From NCBI GenBank assembly GCA_037957365.1, contig JARHVA010006310.1:161501-225500 (forward strand): a stretch of DNA of 64,000 nucleotides. Direction: 5' to 3'. Under the pieces are notes generated by a model. It had not been told where the DNA came from. It did no database searches and saw only the letters and a list, made by a program, of their open reading frames with translations. The DNA comes from Torreya grandis (lineage: Eukaryota > Streptophyta > Pinopsida > Cupressales > Taxaceae). Position 1 is the first letter of the stretch. Each line of letters starts with the position of its first letter. Positions 11,519-23,959 of the stretch are shown here, piece after piece. The translations under genes were made by a program, and so were the position numbers.

Positions 11519-14249
11519 TGTATACACCCTAAATAGGTTAAGCAACCACACATATCACGTCTTTTCATAGTGTTTTTTACAAGAGACTCTGACTAAAGAA
11601 TATGAGCCTTGTTCATACTAGTCATGTCTTTATTTTTCTTGTTTTTATCTTGTTTCTTATTTTTATCACCTCTTCATCATCTTAATCAACTAACCTATAC
11701 CTCTAAAGACCCCCAGACTTGGCCTATGTCATTTTTAGCCTATTTTTTTGAGTCTCAGACAATAAAATTCTATAGGACTACAACACCCAATGCTCTTATC
11801 CTACTCGACACTATTTTCCAACGGTAATTTTTTCTTCCTTAATGGGTCCCTAACCCTTCTTAGAACCTCCCTTAAGTTTTTGTTTATCTTTTTAAGTTTT
11901 ACCAATGAAAATAAAGCTCCCAAATTTAAAATAAAGAGTTTCCTATATAAAGGAATTCATGAGGCATTTTATATCTTGCACTTATTACTTTAGCACAGTA
12001 AATAATTAAAAATCAGTCAATAGTATAGCTCAAAATTCTACATCACATATAGATTTTCATGCTTGATCAAGGAAGGGACTAAGAGAAAGTTCATTCTTGC
12101 ATCTACCATGTATATTTATTATGGATGTTCCCTAAAGAAGAACTAAATTTGATTTGAGACCCTAGCTTGAGGGTTAATGTAGGTAGCGATCAGGATAATA
12201 AGAGTTCTAGATCATGCGATCATACTTACCCTAGCCTATTTTTTCCCCCTTTTGATTTTGATATGCTTGTTTTTTCATATGTGTAGATAGGCCTAGGGTT
12301 TTAATATTACAATATCTCTATAATAAATTCCATCGACATTCAACACCCAAGACTTTATAGGTAGGCTCACATAGGAATAATATAAAGAACCCAAAAAATG
12401 TAGGTCTCTGTGACTAGTTCTATAATGTCCCCTTTTATCCTTTGTTGCTATTTTTGGATGGTTTAGCCTATTCCTGACCCTCATAAGCTAATTAGCATGG
12501 TCAAGGGGTCTTTTAAGGTAGACATGTAGTCAGTGGATGGGTTCTTGGGTTTAGTTGAATAAGAGAAATAAGAGAGATAATAATTAAATTAATTATTTGT
12601 AAGGTTATTAAATAGATAAATATTATAAGGTGACCTTATATTTAATTAATTTAATAAAGTGATTTAAATAAAATATTATATCATAAAGTCACTAAAATAA
12701 AATAATATTAGTTTAATATTATTTCTAGAAGCTTATTGGATATGGATTGAAAAAAAGTATAAAAGAATATCAAACCAAACTTAATTCATCTAGGAATTGA
12801 TATGTGTTTTGAAGTATTTACTTGAAAAAGGAACCAACTAGGTTTTTTGCCATTATTGAACCTTTGAGAATGAAAACTCTCATAGGTTGTGTAATTTTGA
12901 GGTTGTGAAATTATCAACTAAGATTATCGCCTATTTGTGGGCTTTATTTAGAGGTCTAATTTGTGTTACATTGGAGGATTTATATATTTTCATTAGAGTT
13001 TATTTTTATCCATTGGAGGGTTTTAATTTGCATACTCATACTCATATTTTGTTTTATATTGGCACATCCTTGCATCCAAAATTTGTGGGCATTGGCTCAA
13101 CTCTTCATGGCTATTTGGAGATCATTTTAGGAATAAATTAAAGGTGTTTTAAGGCTATAATTATTTATTACTGAGGACCATCATATAGTATTAGGGGTGA
13201 CTCCATGGGAATGATATTTTGGTTGTTATCTCATTATTGAGACACTTCATGGTTGTGTGTATTGATGCATTTGATTCCTGCCATCCTAGAAACCATTTCA
13301 AGGGTCAAATGAAGGAGGTATACAACTGAAATAATTTATGTTGAGGTTCTAGTCATAGGACAGGGGTGACCTCACTCAAAGAGGGTGATTTCACTCAAGG
13401 AAAAATTAAAAAATTAGATAAAAATCAAAACTAGCATTCATGGGGTCTATTGATCATTACTAGCTCTTCCAATCAGGTTCATATCATTATTTTTACTTGT
13501 ATGCATGATTATAAGGTATGATATTAGTCTAAAGTAGTGGAAGCCATTAGATCTTGGATAGGGATTCATTGTATTGAAAAATAGTTTTAATTTCATATAT
13601 AATCAAGCTTGTAATCTGCACTATTATATGTTCAATCGAAGAAGGATTAGTCTAAAGCAAATCTGAAGTTGCATGTGAATTGTTTGACTAAATGTCTCTT
13701 CTAGATTTAAACACTTATGTGCCTTGAAAACATTATATATTATTGAATATATTTCTTACTATCATTGTGAATCAAATTATATCATTCAAAGAACTATTAT
13801 TAGCATTAAAATATTAGGAAATAAGCAATCACATTCATAACAACAAGTTCAGGCATTGTATGCAAAGTGTTTGATGATATTCCTTGAGCCTCTAATTAGT
13901 AGTTTTAGGTCAAAATTAACAAGTGATACTACAAGCTCGGACAATAGTGGTAGGAGTGGACAACAACGTTGGACACCAAAGCGTCCTATTTTTGGTGCTC
14001 TTATCCTTTCACTAAACGAAAGCTAGATCCATGTTTCTAACATCTTCTCAGTGCTACACACTAGTTTTTAACCTTTGAATCATCCATTTTAACCTATTTT
14101 TTTGATAATTTATTTCTTTTTCCTATGCAATTGATTTGATCAAATTGACATAAATCTATATTTTACTACATTTAATTAGATTTTACCCGTTAATCCATAC
14201 CCTTTATTTTTTAGGAACTAAACACTAGTTTCCTAAAAATTATGAAACA
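11519..14249 (+). repeat. E1 5' LTR (family A), carrying a nested insertion
   Basis: It starts TGTATACACCCTAAAT and ends GAAACA just before the primer-binding-like site. Without the insertion at 12421-13933 and its target copy it is about 1.21 kb, matching 62679-63889 (1,211 bp). It abuts the end of the R-family LTR on the left. The open frames inside are not conserved as proteins. Confidence 0.82.
12421..13933 (+). mobile_element. Probable solo LTR (about 1.5 kb) nested in the E1 5' LTR
   Basis: The family A LTR is interrupted exactly between GACTAGTTC and GGACAATAG, which are adjacent in other copies (for example near 22460). The insert is 1,513 bp, begins TATAATGTCCCC (probably TG mutated to TA), ends ...TACTACA, and is flanked by AGTTC (12416-12420) and AGCTC (13934-13938), a 5-bp target duplication with one mismatch. 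It has no internal protein region, primer site or PPT, so a solo LTR of an unidentified element is the simplest reading. Confidence 0.72.
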
Positions 14250-14251
14250 TT

Positions 14252-14263
14252 TGGTGAACCCAA
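14252..14263 (+). other. Primer-binding-like site of E1
   Basis: TGGTGAACCCAA stands two bases after the LTR terminus. The same TGGTGAACCC follows the LTR in E3 (39940) and E4 (48381). Starting with TGG is typical of primer sites complementary to a tRNA CCA end; I cannot assign the tRNA. Confidence 0.7.
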
Positions 14264-14653
14264 CTTACTTTGAACAAATTTAATTTGAACAAATTTCAAA
14301 CCCTAATTACCCTTAAGGTTTTTCATTCATATTTTTATGTAAAAATTCAATTTCAACTTTCTATTTTTTGTATAAGTTTTTGTAGATTTATTTTTATTTT
14401 ATTTTATTTTAGAATTCAAATTATTGTAATAATTTTTAAAAATTCTAATACCCCAACCCAAAACCCTAGATTTCTAGACTAGGTTCTCAAATCCCAAGTC
14501 TTCCTCCCTTACAATTTTTAGATAATTTTTTTGAAATTTTTGTAAATTATTTCAAGTGTCAAAAAAAATTTCAAAATATATATGTTAGTAGTTATTTTTG
14601 CATTTATTTTATCAATAGTAATTTTACATATTATCTTTGGTGAAAGCAATAAA
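14264..14653 (+). other. E1 leader
   Basis: Non-coding, AT-rich leader between primer site and gag. It contains the block CTCAAATCCCAAG followed by a CTTACAATTTTT stretch (about 14486-14520), also present at 48590-48625 and, reversed, at 31270-31310. Confidence 0.6.
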
Positions 14654-17150
14654 ATTGCCACTAAGGCACTTCTTCCCTCTCATCTCATACATAAATTTCA
14701 TAATTATGACAATGAATGGATAAATTTTCAAAATTACACATTAGTAAAAAATGTGCAAAATGATTTCATTTACAATATAGACAATTACTATTATTGCAAT
14801 GTGGAATATTATGATGCATATGAAAATGATAATAAATAAAAATTAGATGCATCTTCCTCTCTCAAACCTACCTCTTTTCTTCCCTCTTCTAAAGAAAATA
14901 ATTTTGATAAATGGGAAAGGTACTTTTCACCTCATTATCCTATGCACAATGCATAAAATGAATAAATTAGTCATGAATTTCTAAGTGAACCTCTGATTGG
15001 TGATAATTTTCTTCAATTTGAACCTAGTCTCTCTCTCTTTTGCTACTTCTATGTTCAAATTATAACAATATAAAAATAGAATTAAAATTATGATGCATAA
15101 TTCAAATGATCAATCTCATGTTCTTAACTCTACTTTATCATCTTAAGCAATGAAAAAAGAATGTTTAAATGATAACTCTCATACTCTTACTTCTCATATT
15201 GCAAATAAAAATAATGTATGCACTCCATTTAAGGATAACATAGATGCACATAATATTCCAAATTCACATGACAATTTATTTTAAATCAAAAAATAATTAA
15301 CATCTTCTCTTACCCATCTCCTTAGTGATAATGGAAGTGATAATGAGTATGATAGTGAACATTAAAATGAATATGAAAATGAGAGTGAATATGAACAAAA
15401 CTCTGATTGTGATAATGTATGGAATCATGATGAATATTATGCACATAATGAAGAAGAATATGTATCTCATGCTTCTAAATATTCTCTCACTCCTCTCAAA
15501 CATAATTCATTAAAAAATGTTGATTCTTCTTCTATGCATGAATTTATTTCAAATGATGCACATGCCAATGATAACATCACATTTAATTCAATAAATACTA
15601 AAAATTCTAATGAATATCCCAAGCCACCCCTTACTATAGTAGCACCTATTTCTCACTCTTCACCCAAAGAGAATGGTATCTCATATCCCTCTACTAAGTT
15701 CAAAGTTACCATTCCTCCAGAGGTTCAAGTAATCACACCCCCTCTCTATGATCTAATTGATAAATGTATCATTCCCATGGCTAAAATAAATGATCAAATT
15801 CAATGTTTAAATGAACCACATGAAGATACTAATATACCATCCCAAGATATTTTTTCTTTGATGCATGTAGTTGGTGAATTAATGAATCAAGTACATCTCC
15901 TTACCTTGGAATATAAGGCTTATAAGTCTTGGATGGATGCCAATGACTTACATGTAACCCTCTTTTGAAGACATTTTTAAAAGCTTCATTTCCTAAGAAT
16001 TTATAAATACCATAATTGCCTTAATTTGATGGAATTGGAGATCTATTCATACACCTTACATAATTTTTGAAGGCTTTACCATCTCATGCAAGTCCTTTGA
16101 TTCTACTTAAGTTGTTTCAGAAGACACTAGTGGTTAATGCACAAAAGTGGTTCTTTCATCTACTCCCTATTAGTTCATTACATACATTTGATGATTTAGA
16201 GGAGGCATTTCTTAGATATTACATAGAAAACATGGACCCTCATGTTACATATGAGAAACTTGCCGTATTGCATCAGAATACTTAAGAGCCATTTAGTGAT
16301 TATATCTTACGATTCAAGAATCACATGTTAAGATTAATCTATAAATAAAAACATTAATAGATTTATCATATATTTATTAATGGATTTCACCAAACCCTCA
16401 TAAAGCATATATTATATCAGATAGAGTCTTCTTTCAGGCACTTATGTTATACAGTTCTACCCTTAGAGAAGAAATTGGGATTGATTGAGTCAAAATTAGT
16501 TGATCAGCTTACTCTAAATTTAATATCATTACCTCCATATACAACTCCTAACACTTAGTATCCACCATGTACAGAACAAAATAAGATACCACAGCTATAA
16601 AAGCAACTAGTAAAGAATATAGACCCAGTTTCTAGAGCACCACCTATAGTATGCACTATAGAGAACAACATCAGGCCACCACTATAGTTTGTTTTAGAGT
16701 GCGATAGAACATATGTCATATTATCATCACTAATATATAGGAGGTTAATCATATTGCCTTCTACTCATCATTGAGATCCACATCTCCTACACAAGTAGCC
16801 ACATCAGCCCATTTATAACTATTATTGTATCTATGGACATAGAGATGATGATTATTATGGACTCAGGGATTACATTAATAGATGTGTTTCTAATGGTGAA
16901 ATAACATTCACACTAGGGGAATCAAGATCTCCTCTATTATGAAACCATATACCTCATTCCTCCATGATTGAGCTATTCCAGGATATTCTTTCATAGGAAT
17001 CATCGATTACTCATATTGAGAGTACTACAGTTTTTAAGATAGAGCCTCATAGAAGAACTCCTATCCAACCTACTCAGAGGGTTTAGATACAAGTACAATG
17101 AGATAAGCCTACATATAGTAGTGTATTCTGAGGAGTACATGTGTAGTTCC
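14654..17150 (+). pseudogene. E1 gag (gypsy-type Retrotrans_gag), decayed
   Basis: In the E2 and E3 copies this frame starts MATKALLPS; here the start ATG has become ATT (14654-14656). Recognisable parts: an acidic, Asn-rich N-terminus (to 14839), a Pro-rich spacer with PPLYD and IPMAKINDQI (15534-15968), and the gag core with SPLILLKLFQ, WFFHLLP, FDDLEEAFLRYYIEN and PHVTYEKLA (16067-16285). Near 16805-16940 is a C-terminal GHRDDDYYGLRDYINR segment, resembling the degenerate zinc-knuckle tail of Tat/Athila-type gags. Stops and frameshifts separate the blocks, so no full Gag can be made. Gag would form the particle packaging the element RNA. No protease or RT follows. The family call rests on the core motif and agreement among four copies. 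Confidence 0.8.
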
Positions 17151-17173
17151 ATATAAATATCTAGCATAGTCAC

Positions 17174-17670
17174 AAACATCAAAATAAAGTTTTTAGGATC
17201 CTATCTCATGTAGCAACCCACTACGGTTAAAATTAGATAAATCAACATTATAGAGTACCACTCTATATATATATATTCAATACAAATATGTTTTTAGGGA
17301 ACTATTTCACATAAAAATGTGAAATAAATAAGATTGGATGATCCCCCATCATAGGTTACAGTTCTATCTCGATCTATTGCTCATTCATATGCATTATAGT
17401 ATAGGCCATAGGTTATTATTTCATGTATCAATCCACTATGCTTGTAGATAGATGAGCCTCCTTCATAGCACATAGTCTTAGTTTCACATCCATTAAGGTT
17501 GTATCTCATAGAGTCTCCATGGAAAGCTATAGTTAGTGCACTATAGATAATATTAGATATTAGGCATGTTCCTATATAGCATGAGTAGCATGGGCACTTG
17601 TTTAGTTGGGCATTAGGGTTTAGAGAGTGATATAGCACCTAGAGGGTCGATACACATAGAGTGATATCTT
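17174..17670 (-). pseudogene. E1 conserved antisense Cys-containing frame with internal repeats
   Basis: On the strand opposite gag an open frame at 17381-17638 contains LNPNAQLNK, CYSCYIGT, GDSMRYNLNG and CYEGGSSIYKHSGLIHEI. E2 has the same protein-like frame at 28069-28323, and E3 and E4 have broken versions. The DNA holds two or three imperfect units about 90-115 bp apart, which read as repeated Y-(E/D)-G-G-x-S-x-x-x-x-x-G-L-x-H-E-I peptides. I do not recognise a family. It could be a small antisense gene, or part of an LTR-like sequence that begins TGTAAGATATC at 17673 after a purine run. Conservation of the frame across copies favours coding; the evidence is modest. Confidence 0.45.
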
Positions 17671-18087
17671 ACATCCCCTTCTATACTAACAACTAACATT
17701 CCTAGTTCCAAATAAACTTCCCTAAGCCAAACTAGCTTATCCAAATCTTGATCTTATCAATATACTCTTTTACCAGTCTTAACCAATTTAATTTATTAAA
17801 TCTATTTTCTTATTATAAATTAATAAAGTTTTACTCACATATAATTCAAAATCAAACATTAGAATCACACTTATCAACAACAATCAAATCACATATCCCA
17901 AAAAATATTTTACCAAAACATATGCACCTCAACATCAATGCCAAATTAACTATTTCTAATCAACCATTTGTAACAAATATACCAATATAACCCAAATTCC
18001 ATAACATAATACACATGAGTCAAAATTAAACAAGTATCCATATATATAATCATTTTTCAATACATATACATTGGTATCAAGTATAAT
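17640..18087. repeat. E1 spacer between the antisense frames
   Basis: AT-rich and non-coding. At 17674-17685 the minus strand has a purine run (AAGGGGA type) followed by TG, the antisense PPT-like motif common to all four family A copies. Nothing else recognisable. Confidence 0.5.
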
Positions 18088-19900
18088 CAGTCATGAATGG
18101 GCATTAGGCCCTCACTCTCAGTATCACTCTCTCCACCAGTGCTAGTCCCATAATCTACCCTAGCACTGAGTGTCCTTGCACCTCCCTAAGCTAATTCATG
18201 CCTCTTATGATGACTCTCTCACTCCAATATCTAACCATGATCATCATGCAAGTCTGCATATCAACTTTGAAGATTTGTATACTCATCCTTGATCCTTGTG
18301 CTAATAGATCCAAAATAAAGAGTAGGCATCCTATGCCTATCTAGCTCATCTCTTAACTCATCATTCTCTCTTGATACCCTAACATATGTAATTATTGCTA
18401 TAACAGCCCTATCAGATAGATGAACATGAATACCGACTATGATTATCACTCACTCTATCAATCCCCCCTCCACTATATCATTAGGTATATGTTGTGTGAG
18501 CTCTCATAGTTTCTATTTGATTATTGTCTCCCAATAATTATCGTATCCACTCATCACCCACACCCATGCTACTAGGGGAACATCTTGTGGTACCCCAATA
18601 ACATGCTCATATTGAAAGTTCTCATATACTCTAACCTAGTAGTCATGTATCTAAAAGATGACCCTCATATATCACAATTGTACTCCATCCTCTACCCACC
18701 TAGTAAATCCACTATAAAGCCTACATATGATGTCACAATCCAACAATCTATCAAGCACCCACTTATAATGGTCCACTCAAGGGGATCAAATATCCAAAGA
18801 ACTCATCCATCGATCTCTAAATTGTTGTGGAGGTGCCCACTTTTCCTTCAGTAATCTAATTGACCACACAACTGCTATGTGCTCATAGGCCCAACAATGA
18901 AATATGGTCACCACACTCACCCCATCACTGAATTACTCCTACATAAAACTATAAAGATACCTATATAGGTGGGAAAGTATAGTCCTACTCCATGATAATA
19001 TAATGCCATATACCTCCATGCTACACATAATCTTATGCATCTTATAAGAAATAGATACTTCACTCCCATCCATAGTAATAAAAGATGCCAACAAAATATC
19101 TAACCACTTCCATAAACACAAAACACTAGATTGCATAATAACTAATAGAAGCACATCACTATCACTACCTCTCTTACGTATCCTTGAAAGCATACCAAAA
19201 AAATACAAGGATGCATGATCAATAGAATTAACACCCATATCATCCTGTACCATCACTTTTCACCCACTAATCGGTAAATACAATATGTGATACACATCCT
19301 CCAAAGTCATAGTCATCTCCCCTATAAGAATCCAAAAAGTACATGTATCTACATTTCACCTCTCATATAAGGTAGTCATCAGATATCGATCCCACTACAC
19401 TGTATCAAGGTCACACACATGACCCAACCCTACCTTATCCAAGACAACCCTCTTATCAATAAACAATGGTAACAACCTTAATATCTCCATAACTCGACCC
19501 CTAGAAAACTCTCTCATCTATACCTTGACCTATAAAACACTAGAAACAACACATCTATTAGACAATAATGCCAAAGTAAAAGCCAAAATAGAATAATAGT
19601 GAACATTAAAGCAACACCATAAAATAATTATGCCTCTATGATAAAAATGCTTGATACATGATAATAGTTTTGGATGCATTACAACCTGGACAGGAGTGAT
19701 GAACCTAGATAAGAGTGATATATATAGGATATGAGTGCTAAAACTAGAAAAAAAATTCCTAGGATACTTTTTAGAGCTCAAAAACACCAAAATAGGTCTA
19801 AAACTGACATAAATCAAACGTTTGAGGTGCTTAACAAGGTAACTTCACCACCAGCCTAAACTTAGGCTGCCAACTACTCAAAATGGGTCATAATAGGTGC
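18088..19900 (-). pseudogene. E1 antisense plant mobile domain (PMD) gene, decayed
   Basis: Read on the minus strand this gives a PMD-type protein: RWNVDTCTFWILIGEMTMTL and LEDVYHILYLP, then DDMGVNSIDHASLYFFG, SDSDVLLL, LCLWKWLDILLASF (18939-19256 open), VYGIILSWSRTIL, WAYEHIAVVW, and a tail with ERDELR. These match the Plant Mobile Domain family (PF10536), found in MAIN/MAIL proteins and in plant transposable elements. A candidate first intron lies at about 19531-19835 (acceptor TTTTATAG; donor degenerate). The segment that holds the small intron in E2-E4 is deleted here near 18555. Several stops remain. PMD function in elements is unknown; PMD proteins act in plant gene silencing (established for MAIN/MAIL1). 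Confidence 0.8.
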
Positions 19901-19904
19901 TCAT

Positions 19905-21550
19905 GTCCTTAGCATTTATCTCACTTTAGAGATCAAAATCTCAACCTAGTCAATGCACAAATGAATTGAAATCAATCCAATTTCTTATATTAGCCAACTT
20001 TTTCAATCAAAACAAAATATCATTTTGCCCATAACTTGAACCCCATAACTCAATTTTTAAACCATTTTCTTCCATGAAGTCATGATAATGATACCTTTGA
20101 TATCACTCAAGCTTAACTCTTTTACTACCTCATTTTCCTACTATGTCATGAAATTTTTTATATTTCTCTTATATCTATAAAACACACCTTAGTCCTCACT
20201 AATCCAAACATGTTCCATTCTCAACAACTCAATCTAATCAATCCAACAACCTTTCATGCTATTTATAACATACCAACCTTATTTCTTTTACTATGCCACT
20301 AGTCATCACTATTGGCTCAACCTCCTCTATCATAGATTTTGTATCTCTTCCCAAAAGGGAGGTATCATTCCTACTATTCCTATTTCTACACTTACCTATC
20401 ATGCACATCCAATCTCATAGGTGGATACACCATGGTTATTACACATCTACCATTCAGATTATTATAATCAACTCATATTAGCAAGATATATAGTGATTTA
20501 GATTATATAGGTCACTTATAATTACTCAAAACATTTATAGGTATATACCTTTAGTTTAAAGATACACAAACTATTCAGATATAGTGTTTAAAATCATAGG
20601 GATCCTTAGTGATTTTAGCTTATAATTACATAGACTATTCAGATATAGTGGTTCAAATTAGATGGATTCATAGTGATTTTGGTATAAATAAAGACTTAGA
20701 TACCATATTTGGTGGCATTTATATGCTACACATCTTACACATACAATTTCATATAGCATGACATAGTTATAAAATCAAATAGCAGACTATAGGTATAGTG
20801 CAGATCAAAGTGTTTTGGGTCTCTAATTTTGCACATGTGGCATGGCCAGATATGTCAAATCACATGTGATTATATAGATTACTATATTATATAGATGCAT
20901 CACTCACATACCAAGTTTGGGGGCATGGCACATATGTTTATGTTCTTTGTCACTGAGGATTATACAGATTGAATAGTAAGACATGTCATTCTCTTCTTTC
21001 ACATTGCATATAGTTTTAGATTACACCCAATTTTACCCAAGATGTTACCAAGTTAGACCACATGACTATCTTTAGTGGTCAGTCTCATGTATTACTCAGA
21101 TCCAGATACATGAGTTTATGTAGGATAGAGGACAAACATTGATTTTGGACCTTTAAGAACTTCTCAATTCTAGTTGAGACATTCAGAGTCGGGGCATGAT
21201 ATATTTTTCTCTTCATAGCATACATATATCTATATTATATGAATGTATGTGGGATAAAGGATAGACATTGGTTTTGGACCTTTGAGCATTCCTTATCTTC
21301 AGTCACATTTAGCATAGGAAGAAAGAATTTCCCTCCTACATGATACATGGATTCCACATTCAGATTTAGTATAGGGGACATCCACTCTATGGATTCCTTC
21401 TCTCTCTAGGTACTATTTGGCTCTCCATCCACTTCCCTACTTAGGAACTAAGTTGGACCCTTGCAACACATTTATTTCCACATAGGTAAGTTTAGGTACA
21501 CATGTTCTTTTTCTTTATTTTACTCTAGTATTTAATTTCATAGCATCATT
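19905..21550 (+). repeat. E1 3' internal region, non-coding, with one conserved short frame
   Basis: AT-rich sequence found in the same place in E2 (reversed, 23960-25643), E3 (44560-46231) and E4 (61090-62660). A frame at 20293-20481 starts MPLVITIGSTSS and contains SHRWIHHGYYTSTIQII. A similar frame occurs in E2 (24983-25252, minus strand) and E3 (45065-45277), but it may only mirror a conserved control region upstream of the antisense PMD gene. An imperfect tandem repeat with CTATTCAGATATAGTG occurs at about 20570-20690. No other gene seen. Confidence 0.6.
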
Positions 21551-21569
21551 AGAATAAAATGGGCAAAAA
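21551..21569 (+). other. E1 polypurine tract
   Basis: AGAATAAAATGGGCAAAAA directly precedes TGTATACACC. Equivalent tracts occur at 46228-46246 (E3) and 62660-62678 (E4). Confidence 0.65.
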
Positions 21570-22757
21570 TGTATACACCATAAATTGGTCAAATAACTAC
21601 ACATATCATGGCTTTTTATGGTCCTTTTTGCAAGAGACTCCAACTAGAGAATATGGACATTGTTCGTACTAGCCATGTCTTTATTTTTATTATCTTGGTC
21701 TTATTTATTGATTTTATCACCTCTTTATCATATCAATCAACTAACTTATACCCTAAGAGACTCCCAAACTTGGATTTTGTCAATCCTAACCTATTTTTTT
21801 GAGTCCTGGACAATATAATTCTCTAGGACTACAACACTTGGTGCTCCTATCCTACTCAGTGTTATTTATCCAATAGTCATTTTTTTCTTCCTCAATGGAT
21901 CCCTAACCCTTCTTATCCCCTCCCTTAAGTTTGGGTTTATCTTTTTAATGTTGTATAATGTGATAAAGATTCCAAATTCAAAATAAAGAGTCTCCTCTAT
22001 AAATGACTTCACAAGGCATTTTATATTTAGCACTTACTACTTTAGCATAATAACTATAAAAAAATAGTCAATAGTATAACTTAACATTCTACATCACACA
22101 TAGATTTTCATGCTTGATCAAGGAAGGGCCTAGGAAAATTTTCATTCTTTCATTTACTATGTACATTGATTATGCATGTTCCCTAAGGAAGAACTACATT
22201 TGATCTGAGAACCTAGCTTGAGGTTTAATGTAGGTAACGATTAGGATAACAAGGGTGTTACATCATGCAATCATACTTCCCCTAACCCATTTTTCCCCAT
22301 TTTTATTTTGATGTGTTTATTATTTCATATGTGTAAATAAACCTAGGGTTTGAATATTAAAAATGCAATACAACAAATTTTATCAGCATTCAACACCTAA
22401 GATTTCATAGGTAGGCTCACATAGGAACAACACAAAGAACCTAGAAAATTTAGGTCTCTGTGACTAGTTCAAACAATAGCGATAGGAGTGGAAAATAATG
22501 CTAGACACTAAAGTGTCCTATTTTTGGAACTCCTATCCCTTCACCAAACAAATTCTAGATCTAGGTTTGTAACATCTTCTTAGTCTTACACAATAGTGTT
22601 TAGCCTCTAAATCATCTATTTCAATGTACTTTTCTAAATAAGTTATTTCTTTTCCCTATGCAATTGATATAAATCTATATTTTACTATATTTTATTAGAT
22701 TTTACCCCTTAATTTAGACCCTTTATTATTTATGAACTAAACCCTTGTATTAGCTAT
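21570..22757 (+). repeat. E1 3' LTR (family A), truncated at its end
   Basis: It starts TGTATACACCATAAATTGG and follows the LTR consensus for about 1.19 kb. The terminal AAAATAATAAAACA is missing; instead the sequence passes through a short T-run into an inverted family A LTR. Confidence 0.8.
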
Positions 22758-22790
22758 TTTTTTTAGAAACTAGGGTTTAGTTTCTAAAAA
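22741..22790. repeat. Tail-to-tail junction between inverted family A LTRs
   Basis: AACTAAACCCTTGTATTAGC, then a T-run, then GAAACTAGGGTTTAGTTTC mark the turning point. The left arm is an LTR end on the plus strand, the right arm an LTR end on the minus strand. The same turning point recurs at about 47440-47500. Confidence 0.75.
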
Positions 22791-23959
22791 ATAAAGGGTC
22801 TAGATTAAGGGGTAAAATATAATCAAATATATTAAAATACAGACTTATATTAATTTAATCAAATCAATTGCATACAAAAAAGAAATAAATTATCTAGAAA
22901 AATAGGTTGAAATGGATTATTCAAAGGCTAAAAACTATTGTGTATGATTGAGAAGATGTCAAAAACCTAGATCTAGCTTTTGTTTGGTGAAAGGACATGA
23001 GCACCAAAAATAGGATACTTTGGTGTCCGACAGTGTTGTTCACTCCTATCACTATTGTCTAAACAAGTCATAGAGACCTAAATTTTTTGGGTTCTTTGTG
23101 TTATTCCTATGTGAGTCTACCTATGAAATATTGGGTGTCGAATGTTGATGAAATTTTCTATAGAGCTATTTTAATCTTTAAACCCTAGGTTTATCTACAC
23201 ATATGAAACAACAAACACATCAAAAGAAAAAGGGGGGAAATTGGGCTAGGGTAAGTATGATCACATGATCTAAAAACCTTGTTATCCTGATTGCTACCTA
23301 TATTAACCCTCAATCTAGGTTCTCAGATTAAATGTAGTTCTCCCTTAGGGAATGTACATAATCAATGCTCACACTAGATGAAATAATAAACTTTCACCTA
23401 GGCCCTTCCTTGGTCAAGCATGCAAATCTATGTATGATGTAGAATGCTAAGATATATTATTGACTAATTTTTAATTATTCACTATGCCAAGTAGTAAGTG
23501 TTAGATATAAAATGCCTTATGAATTCCTTTATATATGAGACTCTTTATTTTGAATTTGGGAGCTTTATTAACATTGGTCAACATTAAAAAGATAAACAAA
23601 AACTTAAGGGATTGGAAAATAAGGGTTAAGGACCCATTAAGGAAGAAAAATTACTATTGGATAACAATGTTGAATAGGATAGGAGAGCTAGGCACTATAG
23701 TCTTATATAATTCTATTATTTAGGACTCAGAAAAACAAGCTCAGACTGACACAAGCTAAGTCTAGGGGTCTCTAGGGGTATAGGTTAGTTGGCTGAGATG
23801 ATGGAGAGGTGATAAAAGTAAGAAACAAGACCAAATACAAGAAAACTAAAGATATGGGTAGTATGAACAAGGCTCATATTCTCCAATCAAAGTTTCTACT
23901 GAAAAGGACTATGAAAAGACATGATATGTGTGGTTTCTTGACCAATTTAGGGTGTATAA
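22764..23959 (-). repeat. E2 3' LTR (family A)
   Basis: Reverse copy of the family A LTR, about 1.2 kb. Its minus-strand start reads TTTATACACCCTAAATTGG (terminal TG mutated) and is preceded by a purine-rich GAAATGGGGAAAA tract (23961-23973). Confidence 0.8.

Larger units (their letters stand above)
11519..22757 (+). mobile_element. E1: family A LTR element with sense gag and antisense PMD gene
   Basis: 5' LTR (11519-14249, containing a 1.5-kb insertion), primer-binding-like TGGTGAACCC, a decayed gypsy-type gag (14654 to about 17150), a conserved antisense frame (17381-17638), an antisense PMD gene (about 18088-19900), a non-coding 3' part, a PPT and a 3' LTR (21570-22757, end truncated). 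I see no RT, RNase H or integrase, so the element is probably non-autonomous. The two LTRs differ at roughly one base in five or six over their first 300 bp by eye, so it is far older than the copia insertions. The 3' LTR is joined tail to tail to that of E2. Confidence 0.78.

Noticed and set aside
12887..13141. 84-codon open frame
   Set aside because: It lies inside the nested solo LTR, has no recognisable motif and no matching copy in the window.
17190..17520. CRISPR-like spaced repeats
   Set aside because: Only two or three diverged 90-115 bp units with no unique spacers, in a plant retroelement.
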